A stretch of DNA of 64,000 bases, taken from NCBI GenBank assembly GCA_013823855.1, contig PNMW01000042.1, positions 22,401 to 86,400 on the forward strand, in the 5' to 3' direction. This stretch comes from Lysobacteraceae bacterium. GTDB lineage: Bacteria; Pseudomonadota; Gammaproteobacteria; Nevskiales; Nevskiaceae. Of this stretch, positions 38,301 through 46,994 are shown piece by piece; the first letter of the stretch is position 1, and the number at the start of each line of letters is the position of its first letter. The notes below the pieces were generated by a model, which searched no databases, was not told the origin of the DNA, and was given only the letters and a program-made list of their open reading frames with translations. Both the position numbers and the translations under genes were made by a program.

Positions 38301-38680
38301 GTTTCCTCGACGGCCAGCTTATCCAGTGCATCAACTGGTCAATGGCGGCAGTCGAAGACCCCGACATCGTCATGGCCGAGCAGGCGCGGCTGGTGTCGCT
38401 GGGCCTGCCGTGGTCGCTGGGTATCACGGTGTCGGAGCAGCTGCCGATCGGATTCGGCCAGGACACCGACCCGATCAGCGGCGAGCCGCTGTTCAACGAG
38501 TCGCGCGTCGCGGCGATGTATCTGGCCTACCGCCGGCTGACGGATGCGCAAGCCCCGTGGCGCCCGATTTGGACCCCGCGCTTCCAGGTCTACGACAACG
38601 TCTACAACGGCGCGATCGGCGGGGGGCAGAGCTACCTGTACCGATTCCCCGGCATCGCGCTACCCGAAATTCCGGCATGA
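35369..38680 (+). CDS. Large tail protein with a C-terminal PL5-like alginate lyase domain
   Basis: From the ATG at 35369, fused to the previous stop (TGATG), the product has 1103 residues. The N-terminal half has beta-sandwich modules resembling carbohydrate-binding domains (LIRQGAGLPVGWRLPAGATV; FPNPGFAGAAPGTPGTLPNG). The C-terminal 340 residues are an alpha-barrel resembling PL5: QMNRWLLYGNQVDASRGLRF, then ANHYYAAGLAAALTSQIS at about 894-911 (the NNHxY motif position), EMRRAEKSLQYQFLAMTQLL and ILQRNGFDAYGFLDG. A longer frame from 35111 is an artefact overlapping the PL7-like gene. Likely a second virion alginate-degrading enzyme. Confidence 0.75.
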   Translation: MSVTGANLSARRWQADFRAGRAYASGQAAPDPRGELLCMRDAAATASDSGGETLTFAPNVLRVTDRGAHVERTGEQLLTNSSLIRQGAGLPVGWRLPAGATVENIVSTTFRGLPALVFTIRASNSNGVDTTFRVDFEQAAGIPIPAGREAIFHGLVQLVSSSNAAQHAMRLIPRLADGAGTADQGVQLFSAGAVSEFKCLPVIPDEAVTLHPGVSFVVPAVTIGVVRIMVAGLQLESGRTATSFIPRAAAVEVFTPRFPNPGFAGAAPGTPGTLPNGWSQGTMTAYRVLAYDGVTGALDIELTATARVSAGPAGDTLGIQMNIVPPAGPAGRVAGSMGEVIEAGIQAQILNGVTDANPRLNLSARTDTGEVLAGFNTSVSMPQLNLVTYTRRFAGPLPSDGLSLGLQIFLSVPQNQTRVVQMRLLMPRIDLVTVSGDSLSPIRPLDVVRLAAPQRFAGASTVVIEAEQPALVAESTLLSIAFGSGHRLRLVAGPQVGLVVTPPAGAPITLLRPLYAAAGIVRLALSYAAGQVAIGFSDACEGDFASAAVPGLDPATVNNVWLGSDDGVNGMTTVIRSIEVDVGAQSAENLQLRTRDAWAARTFVQPRAGIRAPSLQQVGGYVPSRVEVIGPTHTYGPIGNRYLFRRNGGAAMNDVLPPANSVGSVEGTPARLNIVNDDVVPLSITSAGGLIYPPSGTLPYALAPITTLVIPPGQRALVCADGYNPATQQWQANNENWWFVLRDDDLAALPQEYTFASIYGPPDPANPNRSIIFPPAFAAYNADIGPPRQLAAAAVKQMNRWLLYGNQVDASRGLRFLYDACAADYWKVSTGITTITQLKTQINSTGFPYLGLRDCGSGTPEEHEVIRRWFEDRTDQTIEFFAAQRAQGTSTGSANHYYAAGLAAALTSQISDRNDYLQFAVDVFTFAMEEAHSIPGRVGSLLLEMRRAEKSLQYQFLAMTQLLPLAEILQRNGFDAYGFLDGQLIQCINWSMAAVEDPDIVMAEQARLVSLGLPWSLGITVSEQLPIGFGQDTDPISGEPLFNESRVAAMYLAYRRLTDAQAPWRPIWTPRFQVYDNVYNGAIGGGQSYLYRFPGIALPEIPA

Positions 38681-41073
38681 AGATCTCGATCCCGGTGTTC
38701 CGTGGCCGCGCGCCGCGTGTTTCTCCGCGTGCACTCGCCGAGGGCTACGCGCAGGTTGCGCAGTCGGCCCGCCTGCTATCCGGCGACCTGGAGTCCTGGC
38801 GCGAGCGCAATGTCAGTCTGCAGCTCGCCAAGGGCGGCACGGTGAACACGATCCACCGGATGGCGTCGCGCACCGGTGACATGACGCCGTTCTGGCTGCA
38901 CTGGCTGCCCGGTGAGCTGGCGCCCGGCGAGACGAATGTCGACGTGGCCCTCGGTCCTGAGCCGGCCGACACCGACGTGGCGACCTACTTCACTGGCACC
39001 ACGATGGGGCCGCGCTACACCACGAAGTTCCTCGCCACGGACCCCAGTCAGCGCGGCACCGCAGCCGTCGGCGCCTACCCATACGCATCGCGCTCGCTGG
39101 GAATCTCGCCGCCGACAGCGCCGCCGACGGTTACGCAAGAGCTGCCGGTGATACCGGCGAACTCGGTCAGCTATTACGAGTCCGGCGCATCGAATGCGAA
39201 CTGGTCGACGGTCAAGACCGGCGGCGACTACGCCAACTTCTACCAGGTCACCGATCCCGCGTTTCAGAGCGGGGCTCCGACCTCGTCGCTGGTGGCGCCG
39301 TACTACGCGCTGCAGTGGCAGTCCGGCGGCGGCGCGCTGGCGATCTGGAACGAGGCCTATCGGCTCGGCGAGGCCAACGAGCTGACCTTCAGCGTCAACG
39401 TCGACACCGCGCCCGATGGCGTCGGCGCCGGCAGCAGCGAGGAGGGTAACGGCTCGATCGTGATCCTGGCGGCAGACACCGGTGTCGGCCCCCGCATCAA
39501 CCTGAACTTCCGCAGCCCCGGCAACGCGCAGTACATCGACGCCGCCGGCGGCGCCGCACCGGTGACGATTCCGGGCGTGACGCTGAACGGCAACACGCCG
39601 GTGAAGGTGATCGTGACCGGCACCAAGCAGGCACCGGTAACCGGCAGCAGCGTGGTGAAGTGGAAGATCAACATCGAGATCCGCAACTACGCGACGAACG
39701 CACTGCTGGGCTCGCTGTCCGACCAGACCGCGACCGTGGCCGGCGACGTGATCGCGTTCATCGGCACCAGCGGCAGCCAGAACAACGCGACATTCCTGTT
39801 CTTCAACGACGTCAACCTGACGACGATCCTGGCCCCGGACGCTGGCCCGGCCCCGGTGTTCACGACCTACGTCTACACGCTGGTGAATGACCTCGGATGG
39901 GAGTCGGCTCCGAGCTTCCCGAGCGAAGCGGTGACGGTCGATAACGGCATCATCAACACGGTGACGCTGCCGCTGCAGACCCAGCCGAACATCGTTGCTG
40001 CGCGCATCTACCGGGCATCGGTGAACACCACCGAGGCGGTCTACCGGCTGCTGGCGGAAGTGCCGGCGCCGCTGCCGTACCAGTTCGTCGACGACAAGCT
40101 ATCGGCCGAGGTGCAGAACGGGTCGGTACTCGATACCGTCGACTACGACGTGCCGCCGGCGGGCCTGCGCGGACTGCTGGCGCTGCCTGGCGGCGCATTG
40201 GTCGGTTTCGTCGGCAACGAGCTGTGCTTCAGCGAGCCCGGCGAGCCGTATGCCTGGCCGGTGAAGTACCGGCTGCCGACCGACTTCAACATCGTGGGGA
40301 TCGCTGCGATCAACTCGATCGTGGTCGTGCTCACCGAGGCCTTTGCGTACCTCGCCGCCGGCAACCTGCCAGGCGACTACGTCATGGAACGGCTGGAGTA
40401 CCCGCAGGGCTGCGTCAGCAAGCGCAGCGTGGCGTACCTGAGCGGCGCCGGCGTGCTCTACGCCTCGCCGGACGGCCTGTTCTCGATCACCGGCAGCGGC
40501 CCGCCGCGCAATGTCACCGAGCAGCTGTTCACGCGCCGGGAGTGGCAGGAGCTGAACCCGGCCTCGATCATCGCCGCCGCACACGATGACCGCTATTTCG
40601 CGTTCTACCAGAAGCCTGACGGCACCAAGGGCGGGTTCGTGCTCGACTTCCGCGACGGCGGGTTCGGGATGATCGACCTCCCGGATCACGCGACATCGGT
40701 GTTCGCCGACCCGCTGACCGACGCGCTGTACTTCACCGCCGACGACGCCTATCCGACGCCCGCCAAGACCGGCGCGACCCTGCTGGAGTGGGATGCGGCG
40801 ACGACGCGCCGGCCGTACACCTGGCGCTCGAAGCTCTACCTGAACCCGTACCCGACGGCGTGGATGGCCGCTCAGGTGCGCGCCCAGGACTACGACAGCC
40901 TGGCGCTGCGGATCATCCGCGACGGCGGCGTGCTGCTGTACCAGAAGGTGGTCACCGGTCGCGATGAGTTCCTGCTGCCGGCCTTCCCGCAGTACAGCAC
41001 CGAGATCGAGCTGGTCGGCACCTCGCGGGTTCAGGCGGTTGAGATCGCCGAAGACATGGACGAGCTGTCCTGA
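38677..41073 (+). CDS. Tail hub / DNA-stabilisation protein
   Basis: A 798-residue tail protein. The start MKISIPVFRGRAPRVSPRAL, then ALAEGYAQVAQSARLLSGDL, and the C-terminal 350 residues (RIYRASVNTTEAVYRLLAEV, NELCFSEPGEPYAWPVKYRL, GVLYASPDGLFSITGSGPPR) form the beta-propeller-like pattern of tail tubular B or P22 gp10-type hub proteins. Residues about 150-400 are an inserted beta-sandwich (VSYYESGASNANWSTVKTGG and on), perhaps a carbohydrate-binding module. It would close the portal channel and anchor the fibres. ATGA overlap with the upstream gene. Confidence 0.78.
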   Translation: MKISIPVFRGRAPRVSPRALAEGYAQVAQSARLLSGDLESWRERNVSLQLAKGGTVNTIHRMASRTGDMTPFWLHWLPGELAPGETNVDVALGPEPADTDVATYFTGTTMGPRYTTKFLATDPSQRGTAAVGAYPYASRSLGISPPTAPPTVTQELPVIPANSVSYYESGASNANWSTVKTGGDYANFYQVTDPAFQSGAPTSSLVAPYYALQWQSGGGALAIWNEAYRLGEANELTFSVNVDTAPDGVGAGSSEEGNGSIVILAADTGVGPRINLNFRSPGNAQYIDAAGGAAPVTIPGVTLNGNTPVKVIVTGTKQAPVTGSSVVKWKINIEIRNYATNALLGSLSDQTATVAGDVIAFIGTSGSQNNATFLFFNDVNLTTILAPDAGPAPVFTTYVYTLVNDLGWESAPSFPSEAVTVDNGIINTVTLPLQTQPNIVAARIYRASVNTTEAVYRLLAEVPAPLPYQFVDDKLSAEVQNGSVLDTVDYDVPPAGLRGLLALPGGALVGFVGNELCFSEPGEPYAWPVKYRLPTDFNIVGIAAINSIVVVLTEAFAYLAAGNLPGDYVMERLEYPQGCVSKRSVAYLSGAGVLYASPDGLFSITGSGPPRNVTEQLFTRREWQELNPASIIAAAHDDRYFAFYQKPDGTKGGFVLDFRDGGFGMIDLPDHATSVFADPLTDALYFTADDAYPTPAKTGATLLEWDAATTRRPYTWRSKLYLNPYPTAWMAAQVRAQDYDSLALRIIRDGGVLLYQKVVTGRDEFLLPAFPQYSTEIELVGTSRVQAVEIAEDMDELS

Positions 41074-41513
41074 TGGAACCACAGCAGCCCGGCATCACCA
41101 CGATCCGGCAGCTGACGCTGGTCGCGGTCAACGAGATCTTTACCCGCATCCGGCAGCGCCTGGATTCGCTGGACCGCCGCACCGTCCAGAACCCGGCGTC
41201 GGCCGACCAGGTGCTGGCGTTGCAGAAGCAGGTCACCGCACTGCAGATCGGCGCGAAGACAACGACGGTCGTGCAGCAGTCGAGCCCGACCTCGACACCC
41301 CCGACAACCGGCACAGCCAACATCCCCGAAGTGACTGCAGACCCGACGGCGCCAACGGCCGGCGACGCCTGGGTGCTGCGCAGCGTTGTTCACCCGGCCG
41401 GCACCCTGCAGGGCTTCGCCGGCGGCTTCCCGCTGGCGCTGGCCGCTGACCAGAACCGCTTCGACCTCTCCATTTCCACGTCCGAAGGCACGAAACGAGT
41501 GCAGATCGCATGA
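41073..41513 (+). CDS. Tail-region protein (146 aa)
   Basis: The ATG overlaps the hub gene stop by one base. The N-terminal 60 residues are helical with a possible trimeric coiled coil (LTLVAVNEIFTRIRQRLDSL, ASADQVLALQKQVTALQIGA). A Thr/Pro-rich linker leads to a beta tail (AWVLRSVVHPAGTLQGFAGG). This looks like a short tail spike or needle component. No sequence family is recognised. Confidence 0.62.
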   Translation: MEPQQPGITTIRQLTLVAVNEIFTRIRQRLDSLDRRTVQNPASADQVLALQKQVTALQIGAKTTTVVQQSSPTSTPPTTGTANIPEVTADPTAPTAGDAWVLRSVVHPAGTLQGFAGGFPLALAADQNRFDLSISTSEGTKRVQIA

Positions 41514-42649
41514 CCGACACCACGCTGAAAGCATTCGAGGCCGCAACCGGCGGGACCGACCTCGGCGCCATCCAAGTCCTGCAGGGCGCGACGCCGGTCA
41601 AGATCGCGAAGTCGACGATCGTCGATGCGAACGGCAACCCGATCAGTTACGCGGTGCTGGACGTCAAGGGCGCCGGCGCCGCCGCCGATGCGCTGCGCGT
41701 GCACCTGTCCAACGAGGCGCTGGCAGCGCTGGAGCAGATCACGGCCACGGTCACCGGCCCGATTGCGCTCGACGCGGCCACGCTTGCCGCGCTGGAGGCG
41801 GTCGACCTGAATGCCGCGACGATCTCGGCGATCACCGGCACCGATGGCGCGACGCCGCCGTCGATCCCCGGCACCGGTATCCGTGGCTGGCTGCGGTCGA
41901 TTTACGACCGCCTGACGGCCGGCATCGGCCGTACCTGGACGCTATCGGGCGCGACCGACAGCGTGGCCGTCACCGGCTCGGTGGAAATTGCGAACGACAG
42001 CGGCAACGCTATCCCTGTTTCTGGCGAAGTCGCTGCCAACTTCACGAAGGTCAACGGGGCCGCGCACGGCGCCGGGAACCCGCTGTTCGCCGACATCACC
42101 GACCGCATCGCCCGCATTCTCGGCACGGCGAAAGCACAGCAGGATGGATCGTGGACGGTAGCCCTTGATGCGCCGACGCTTGCCGCGCTCGAAACGATCA
42201 GCGTCGCCAACTTCCCGGCCAATCAAGGTGTGAGCCTTGCGAGCGGGCCGGGCACTGCGGAATCGTCCCCGCTTTTCGCGTTCGAGCGGCCGGCGAACGT
42301 CAAGGTGAAGCAGGTCAGCGCAGCGAACACGGCGCAGACCGTCACGCTTCCGGCCGTGGCCTCGCAGTCCCACTACATCGTCGGCATCCATATCTCGCGC
42401 TACAACAGCACGGCGACGGCTGTCGCGGCGGCCGCCGCCAACCTAGCGGTGACGACGACGAATCTCGGCGGATTGGAATGGCGACGCGGCAACGCGGTAG
42501 CTGCCGGTGCCGGTGACGATCTCGTTGCGTGGTTCCCGTCGAACCCCATCAAGTCGGATGCGGCCAATGTCGCGACCACGTTCGTGATCCCTGCACTCGG
42601 CGCTGGCATCGTGTCCGTCGCCAACATCGTCTACTTCACCGCGCCGTAA
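41510..42649 (+). CDS. Tail-region protein with repeated Ala-rich segments (379 aa)
   Basis: A 379-residue protein. Residues about 60-110 and 215-235 repeat the word DAATLAALEAV / DAPTLAALETI, suggesting an internal repeat in a fibre shaft. The C-terminus (KQVSAANTAQTVTLPAVASQ and YIVGIHISRYNSTATAVAAA) is a beta domain. It may be a fibre or baseplate-like spike subunit. Function inferred from position only. Confidence 0.62.
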   Translation: MTDTTLKAFEAATGGTDLGAIQVLQGATPVKIAKSTIVDANGNPISYAVLDVKGAGAAADALRVHLSNEALAALEQITATVTGPIALDAATLAALEAVDLNAATISAITGTDGATPPSIPGTGIRGWLRSIYDRLTAGIGRTWTLSGATDSVAVTGSVEIANDSGNAIPVSGEVAANFTKVNGAAHGAGNPLFADITDRIARILGTAKAQQDGSWTVALDAPTLAALETISVANFPANQGVSLASGPGTAESSPLFAFERPANVKVKQVSAANTAQTVTLPAVASQSHYIVGIHISRYNSTATAVAAAAANLAVTTTNLGGLEWRRGNAVAAGAGDDLVAWFPSNPIKSDAANVATTFVIPALGAGIVSVANIVYFTAP

Positions 42650-43005
42650 TGGCGAAGCTCCCCAACAGCCTGACGCTGATGTCGGCGCCTGCATCGCAGC
42701 TGCTGTCGTTGGGCGGGGTGGAGCTGAACAGCTCGCGGCGATTCCTCGACTTCGAGGGGATCAGCACCGTCCGCGTGCAGTTCAAGGGCACGCTTCTGGT
42801 GCGAGTGGAATACAGCCTCGACTTCGGCGCGACTTGGGGCACGCTGGTCGCCGAGGATACCTACGAGGGCGCGAATCCCTACATCGGCGGCTGGCAGCAA
42901 CGGCCTGCGGAGATCGGGAACTGGGGCGACGTGCTGCTTCGGGCGATCGGCATCGGCTCCGGCCTGCTGACCACCGTCGACTATGTGGAGCTTCAATACC
43001 GATGA
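42649..43005 (+). CDS. Tail-region protein (118 aa)
   Basis: An ATG fused to the upstream stop (TAATG) gives 118 residues, mostly beta strands: MAKLPNSLTLMSAPASQLLS, STVRVQFKGTLLVRVEYSLD, then DVLLRAIGIGSGLLTTVDYV. A small beta-sandwich is likely. Co-translation with the adjacent fibre-like genes suggests a small structural subunit of the tail. Unknown family. Confidence 0.6.
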   Translation: MAKLPNSLTLMSAPASQLLSLGGVELNSSRRFLDFEGISTVRVQFKGTLLVRVEYSLDFGATWGTLVAEDTYEGANPYIGGWQQRPAEIGNWGDVLLRAIGIGSGLLTTVDYVELQYR

Positions 43006-43172
43006 TCCATCTGGCATCCGTGCAAACGCTGCAATTTGATTCGTTCCTGGAGTATCAGGCCGCAAAGCCGAAGGTGGAGCGGATCGCCGAGCAGGCCGGC
43101 GCTGCGGTCGAGTGGCGCGATTCCGAGAGCACCGCCGTGCTGACGGCCGAGCAGACGCTGCTGCAACTGTGA
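43002..43172 (+). CDS. Small tail-region protein (56 aa)
   Basis: The ATG at 43002 overlaps the previous stop (ATGA). The 56-residue product MIHLASVQTLQFDSFLEYQA is followed by a helix (KPKVERIAEQAGAAVEWRDS) and an acidic end. Both ends overlap neighbours by four bases, so it belongs to the operon. No known family. Confidence 0.58.
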   Translation: MIHLASVQTLQFDSFLEYQAAKPKVERIAEQAGAAVEWRDSESTAVLTAEQTLLQL

Positions 43173-43600
43173 ACGCCGAGGACGCTTTTCTGCTCGACGC
43201 CCTGCAGGACGCCGACGCTGTGGAGTTCGTGCGGATGCTCGGCACGGTCTCGCAGACATGGGATGACCTCGTTGACGACGCGAAGACCGACGACGTGTCG
43301 GCCGCGTTCATGACGCTGCTGCTGGAACTGCCGACCAACCCGTTCTACCGCGCGCACGTCGACCGGCTGTTGCCGGTAATGCGCGCTGCAGTCTTCGACT
43401 GGCTGGCGTCGAACGAACTGCAGCGCGGCGATGACGACGACCTCACGCTGGCGCACGTCCTGCGCGATTCGCTTGTCGCTGTGGTGGTCGAGTGCGCGGC
43501 AATCACCAGAGGCAACAGCTACGCGGCGAGCAACGCGGCTCGCATCCGCCGCTACTACCACGACGAGAGTCTGGCGGCTTTCAAGGAGAGCATTCGATGA
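43169..43600 (+). CDS. Helical virion-region protein (143 aa)
   Basis: The GTG at 43169 overlaps the upstream stop and gives 143 residues, all helical and acidic: MNAEDAFLLDALQDADAVEF, SAAFMTLLLELPTNPFYRAH, ITRGNSYAASNAARIRRYYH. A compact helical bundle is likely. In related phages a similar protein is found just ahead of the internal virion proteins, so it could be a chaperone or tail-assembly factor. Not recognised by motif. Confidence 0.6.
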   Translation: MNAEDAFLLDALQDADAVEFVRMLGTVSQTWDDLVDDAKTDDVSAAFMTLLLELPTNPFYRAHVDRLLPVMRAAVFDWLASNELQRGDDDDLTLAHVLRDSLVAVVVECAAITRGNSYAASNAARIRRYYHDESLAAFKESIR

Positions 43601-44250
43601 GCGTGGGAACGGGGGCAGGCAAGGTCAAGGAAACCGAGCTGCAGAAGACGCGGACGGACATCGGTGCGAAGTATTTCGACGACTACCGGAAACGCTGGCG
43701 CCCGGCCCGCGACCGGCTGATCTCGCGCGTCATGAACGACGACACCAGCAACCGGCAGCGCGCCCAGGGCATGGCGACCGGGGCGGTCGACGCGGCGTTC
43801 GCGAAGCAGCCGAAGGCAATCTCCGAGGCGCTGGCGAAGCGCGGCGCCGGGATCGGCAGCGCCAAGAGCAATCTGGCCGTCGCGCAGAACTTCGCCGATC
43901 AGGCGCAGTCGCGCGGCATGGCCGAGGTGGACGCGACGCAGGCATCGGACGACATCGAGTACGGCAAGAAGATGGGCCTGACCGCCATTGGCCGGGGCGA
44001 GGTTGCGTCGGCGAACGCCGGTACCGCCGCGCTGGCGTCGCTGTCGGGCGCGCAGGCCGAGGCGGATGCGCAGCGAGCGCTGCAGAAGTCCATCGGCACC
44101 GGCGAGCTGATCGGCACCGGACTCGGCGCCGGCGCATCGGTCTTCCTTGCCGGCGGCGAAAAGAAGGCGCCGGGACTGACCATGAACGGCGGCGCACCGG
44201 CGGCTGACGAGGCATTCCAGAACGTGAGCGGGTACTCGAAATGGCGCTGA
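43597..44250 (+). CDS. Putative internal virion protein (217 aa)
   Basis: From the ATG at 43597 the product has 217 residues. It is helical and Ala/Gly-rich, with KYFDDYRKRWRPARDRLISR near the start and a glycine-rich hydrophobic stretch near the C-terminus (GTGELIGTGLGAGASVFLAG). This resembles the small ejection proteins of podoviruses, which leave the capsid with the DNA and help it cross the periplasm. Inference is from composition and gene order. Confidence 0.65.
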   Translation: MSVGTGAGKVKETELQKTRTDIGAKYFDDYRKRWRPARDRLISRVMNDDTSNRQRAQGMATGAVDAAFAKQPKAISEALAKRGAGIGSAKSNLAVAQNFADQAQSRGMAEVDATQASDDIEYGKKMGLTAIGRGEVASANAGTAALASLSGAQAEADAQRALQKSIGTGELIGTGLGAGASVFLAGGEKKAPGLTMNGGAPAADEAFQNVSGYSKWR

Positions 44251-44732
44251 ACCCCAACATCTACAGCGCGGATTTCTCCGCGCCGCCGGCGGCAGCGAAC
44301 CCGAACGCGGGCACGCTACAGCTGTCGCGCAACAGCAACACCTACGCGAACGACCTGCTCGGCGTCATCACGCGCGACCAGTACCGCGACTACCTGCGCA
44401 ACTTCTACGGGATCGAGGACGAGATCCTGAAATACGCCACCGACGACACCCAGCCGCTGAAGTCGGCGCAGGAGGCGCAGCGTCTGGTGTCGGGCTCGTT
44501 CGATGCCGTGGCCGGCCAGATCGACCGCCGTAACCGGCGCATGGGGATCTCGCTCAACGCGGATCAGCAGCAGGCACAGCAGCGCAGCCTCGCGATCCAG
44601 AAAGGGCTGTCCACCACGGCGGCGATGAACCGCGCCTCCACATCGACCTATGACCGCCAGAACGCGCTGCTGACCGGCGCGCGGTCGCAGTCGCAGAACT
44701 TTGCCGCAGGCCTGAAGGAGTCACCCCAGTGA
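44241..44732 (+). CDS. Putative internal virion protein (163 aa)
   Basis: A 163-residue, Gln/Ala/Asn-rich helical protein: MALNPNIYSADFSAPPAAAN, DQYRDYLRNFYGIEDEILKY, NADQQQAQQRSLAIQKGLST. It overlaps its upstream neighbour by ten bases. Gln-rich helical proteins in this position are usual among ejected virion proteins. No enzyme motif. Confidence 0.63.
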   Translation: MALNPNIYSADFSAPPAAANPNAGTLQLSRNSNTYANDLLGVITRDQYRDYLRNFYGIEDEILKYATDDTQPLKSAQEAQRLVSGSFDAVAGQIDRRNRRMGISLNADQQQAQQRSLAIQKGLSTTAAMNRASTSTYDRQNALLTGARSQSQNFAAGLKESPQ

Positions 44733-44986
44733 GCGGAATCGGAGCAGGGCAGTTTTACCGTCAGCAGGCGCAGGGCCTGCTCACCCAGGCCGCGCAGGAT
44801 GAGACGCAGCGCGACCTGAAGAACCAGCAGATCGAACAGGCCGACAAGGACGCGAAGGGCCAGCTCGGCGCCAGCGCCGGGTCGCTGGCCGGCATGGCAT
44901 TGGGCTCGGCCGGCGGGCCGGTCGGCATGGCTGCGGGCGCTGCGATCGGCGCCATCGCCGGCGGGCTGCTCGGTCGCAAGTTCTAA
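44729..44986 (+). CDS. Glycine-zipper small virion protein (85 aa)
   Basis: An 85-residue protein from a GTG at 44729. The first half is a Gln-rich helix ([20 protein letters not shown]). The second is a glycine zipper ([20 protein letters not shown] then [16 protein letters not shown]). Such zippers insert in membranes as pores, suggesting a role in forming the DNA-ejection channel across the inner membrane. It lies among other probable ejection proteins. Confidence 0.67.
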   Translation: MSGIGAGQFYRQQAQGLLTQAAQDETQRDLKNQQIEQADKDAKGQLGASAGSLAGMALGSAGGPVGMAAGAAIGAIAGGLLGRKF

Positions 44987-44996
44987 GGGGATCGAC

Positions 44997-46994
44997 ATGG
45001 CAGGACTGGCAAGCGGCATCAACGCGGGTCTGACGCAGGGGCTGCAGCTCGGCCTGCAGGTGCAGGGGCTGAAGCGTCAGCAGGATCTCGACGCTCAGGC
45101 AGCGGAGGACCGCAAGTTCACGCGCGGCCTGCAGCAGCAGAGCGCGGATCTCCAGCAGAAGCGCTTCGGCATGGAGGAGCAGCGCTACGAGCAGCAGGCA
45201 AAGCGCGAGCGCACCGCTGCGCTGATCAAGGACACCGACGACCAGCTCGCCGGCGTGCAGCGCAACCTTGCCGACCTCTACAAGCAGGGCGCGAAGGACG
45301 ACGACCAGCGGGCGACGTTCTACCGGAAGCAGGCGCAGGACCTCTACGCGCGCAAGCGCAGCGCCTACCTCGGCCTGCACGGCGAGCAACTGAAGAACGA
45401 CTGGACCGAATCGCAGGGCACGCTGAAGGCGCTCCAGGATGGCAAGACCAACCCGCGCGACCTGCCGCCCGGCAAGCTGTACCAGGCGCTGTCGCTGGCC
45501 TACGGCGACGACATCCGCAAGGTGGCGGACCCGAAGTTCGGCGAGGCCATCAACGGCTTCGACGATGCACTGGAGGGCGGCGACCTCGAATCCGCGCTCG
45601 GCTACTTCAACCAGATCGCCGGCAGCGAGATCGGCATGGCGATCGGCAAGCTGTCGCCCGACGGCGCCGGCCGGATCACCGGCCAGCGTGTTGCGCGGAT
45701 CATCCCGGACCAGCAGAACCCGGACTACGTCTACCTCGACCTCGAGAACGACGTCGAGCGCGTCGACGGCGCCAAGGGCAAGTACATGGCGCCGATCACC
45801 GAAGATCGCGACACCGGCGACAGCAACCTCAAGCGGTTTGCGATCAGCGACCTGCTGGACTACGTCGGCGGCGTCGGCGAACTGCACACGCTGATGCAGG
45901 ACCCGGACGTGCGCGCCAAGCTCGACGAGGACCTGCAGACCGATGCGCCGATGCGCTTCGAGACGAACCGGCAGGCGCTGCTCTACATGGGCGCCGACCC
46001 GGACGCGATCATGAACGGCGACCTGGAGAAGACCGACCTCGGCGACCGCATCGAGTGGACGAACAAGGCCGGAAAGGTGGTGCGTACCGCCAAGAAGGGT
46101 GCCGCACCGCGCATGTTCGCGAGCGGCGGCATCGGCGGCGGGCGCAGCAGCGTCGGCAAGTACATCGCCGACGTCGAGGAGCAGGTCGCGGCCGGCACGA
46201 TCAGCGCCGAGGAAGGCGAGCAACTGATCCAGTCGGCCCTGGAGCGCGGCCCGTACGGCACCATCGGTTCGGCGGGCCGCGATCCGACGTTCGCCAACGC
46301 CGGGAAGGTGAAGCTGCTCAACGGCCAGGCGATCAGCGAAGACGATCTCGCCAAGCGCTACGAAGCGAAGTACCCGCTGTCGGCGACCGGCAAGCGCGCG
46401 GCCAATGCCCCCGACTTTGACGCATGGCGCGATCAGCAGGTGCAGGAGCAGTTCCGCAGCACCTATCGACCGCCGGCCGAGGCCGCGCCCGGCCAGGCCG
46501 CGGCTTCGCAGAAGGGCGGCCTGCAAGCCGGCCCTGACTTGTCTCGCGTCGGAGGTCTTCTGGAGAAGGGGAACATTGATCTTGCCAATCGGCCGATCGT
46601 CAAGAACAAGGACGGGTCGATCAGTACCGTGGCATCAATGTCATTCCAGCAGGAGAAGGGCGGTCCTGAAATCCTTATCCCAACCACCGCAGAAGATGGC
46701 AGCCGTCTTCTTTCCGCACAGGAAGCGATCAAGCAGTACGAGCGCACCGGCAAACACCTTGGCAAGTTCAAGACGCCTGATGAAGCCACGGCGTACGCCC
46801 AGTCGCTCCATGAGTACCAAGACAAGTTCTACAGCGGCAAAAGGTCGTCTGCCGGCCTGCAGCAGCCGAAACTGCCGGAAACGATCGCCCGACCGCAGAG
46901 TGCGCCGGCCGCACCGAAGCCTGGCGACGTGATGAAGGGCTACCGATTCAAGGGCGGCAACCCCGCCGACAAGAACAACTGGGAGAAGGTCTGA
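44997..46994 (+). CDS. Large internal virion protein with a shared polyvalent module
   Basis: A 665-residue protein. The first 100 residues are Gln-rich coiled coil ([20 protein letters not shown]). The middle is helical with beta parts. Residues about 520-625 form a module recurring in virion proteins of many phages: [60 protein letters not shown] and [12 protein letters not shown]. The DNA of that module (about 46545-46860) has visibly lower GC and different codons, so it looks like a recent insertion. Probably ejected with the genome. Confidence 0.7.
   Translation: MAGLASGINAGLTQGLQLGLQVQGLKRQQDLDAQAAEDRKFTRGLQQQSADLQQKRFGMEEQRYEQQAKRERTAALIKDTDDQLAGVQRNLADLYKQGAKDDDQRATFYRKQAQDLYARKRSAYLGLHGEQLKNDWTESQGTLKALQDGKTNPRDLPPGKLYQALSLAYGDDIRKVADPKFGEAINGFDDALEGGDLESALGYFNQIAGSEIGMAIGKLSPDGAGRITGQRVARIIPDQQNPDYVYLDLENDVERVDGAKGKYMAPITEDRDTGDSNLKRFAISDLLDYVGGVGELHTLMQDPDVRAKLDEDLQTDAPMRFETNRQALLYMGADPDAIMNGDLEKTDLGDRIEWTNKAGKVVRTAKKGAAPRMFASGGIGGGRSSVGKYIADVEEQVAAGTISAEEGEQLIQSALERGPYGTIGSAGRDPTFANAGKVKLLNGQAISEDDLAKRYEAKYPLSATGKRAANAPDFDAWRDQQVQEQFRSTYRPPAEAAPGQAAASQKGGLQAGPDLSRVGGLLEKGNIDLANRPIVKNKDGSISTVASMSFQQEKGGPEILIPTTAEDGSRLLSAQEAIKQYERTGKHLGKFKTPDEATAYAQSLHEYQDKFYSGKRSSAGLQQPKLPETIARPQSAPAAPKPGDVMKGYRFKGGNPADKNNWEKV

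Noticed and set aside
35111..38680. Longer version of the PL5-like tail protein starting at 35111
   Set aside because: The extra 86 residues overlap the end of the PL7-like gene in another frame and are Arg/Pro-rich; the ATG at 35369 is fused to the upstream stop as in neighbouring genes.
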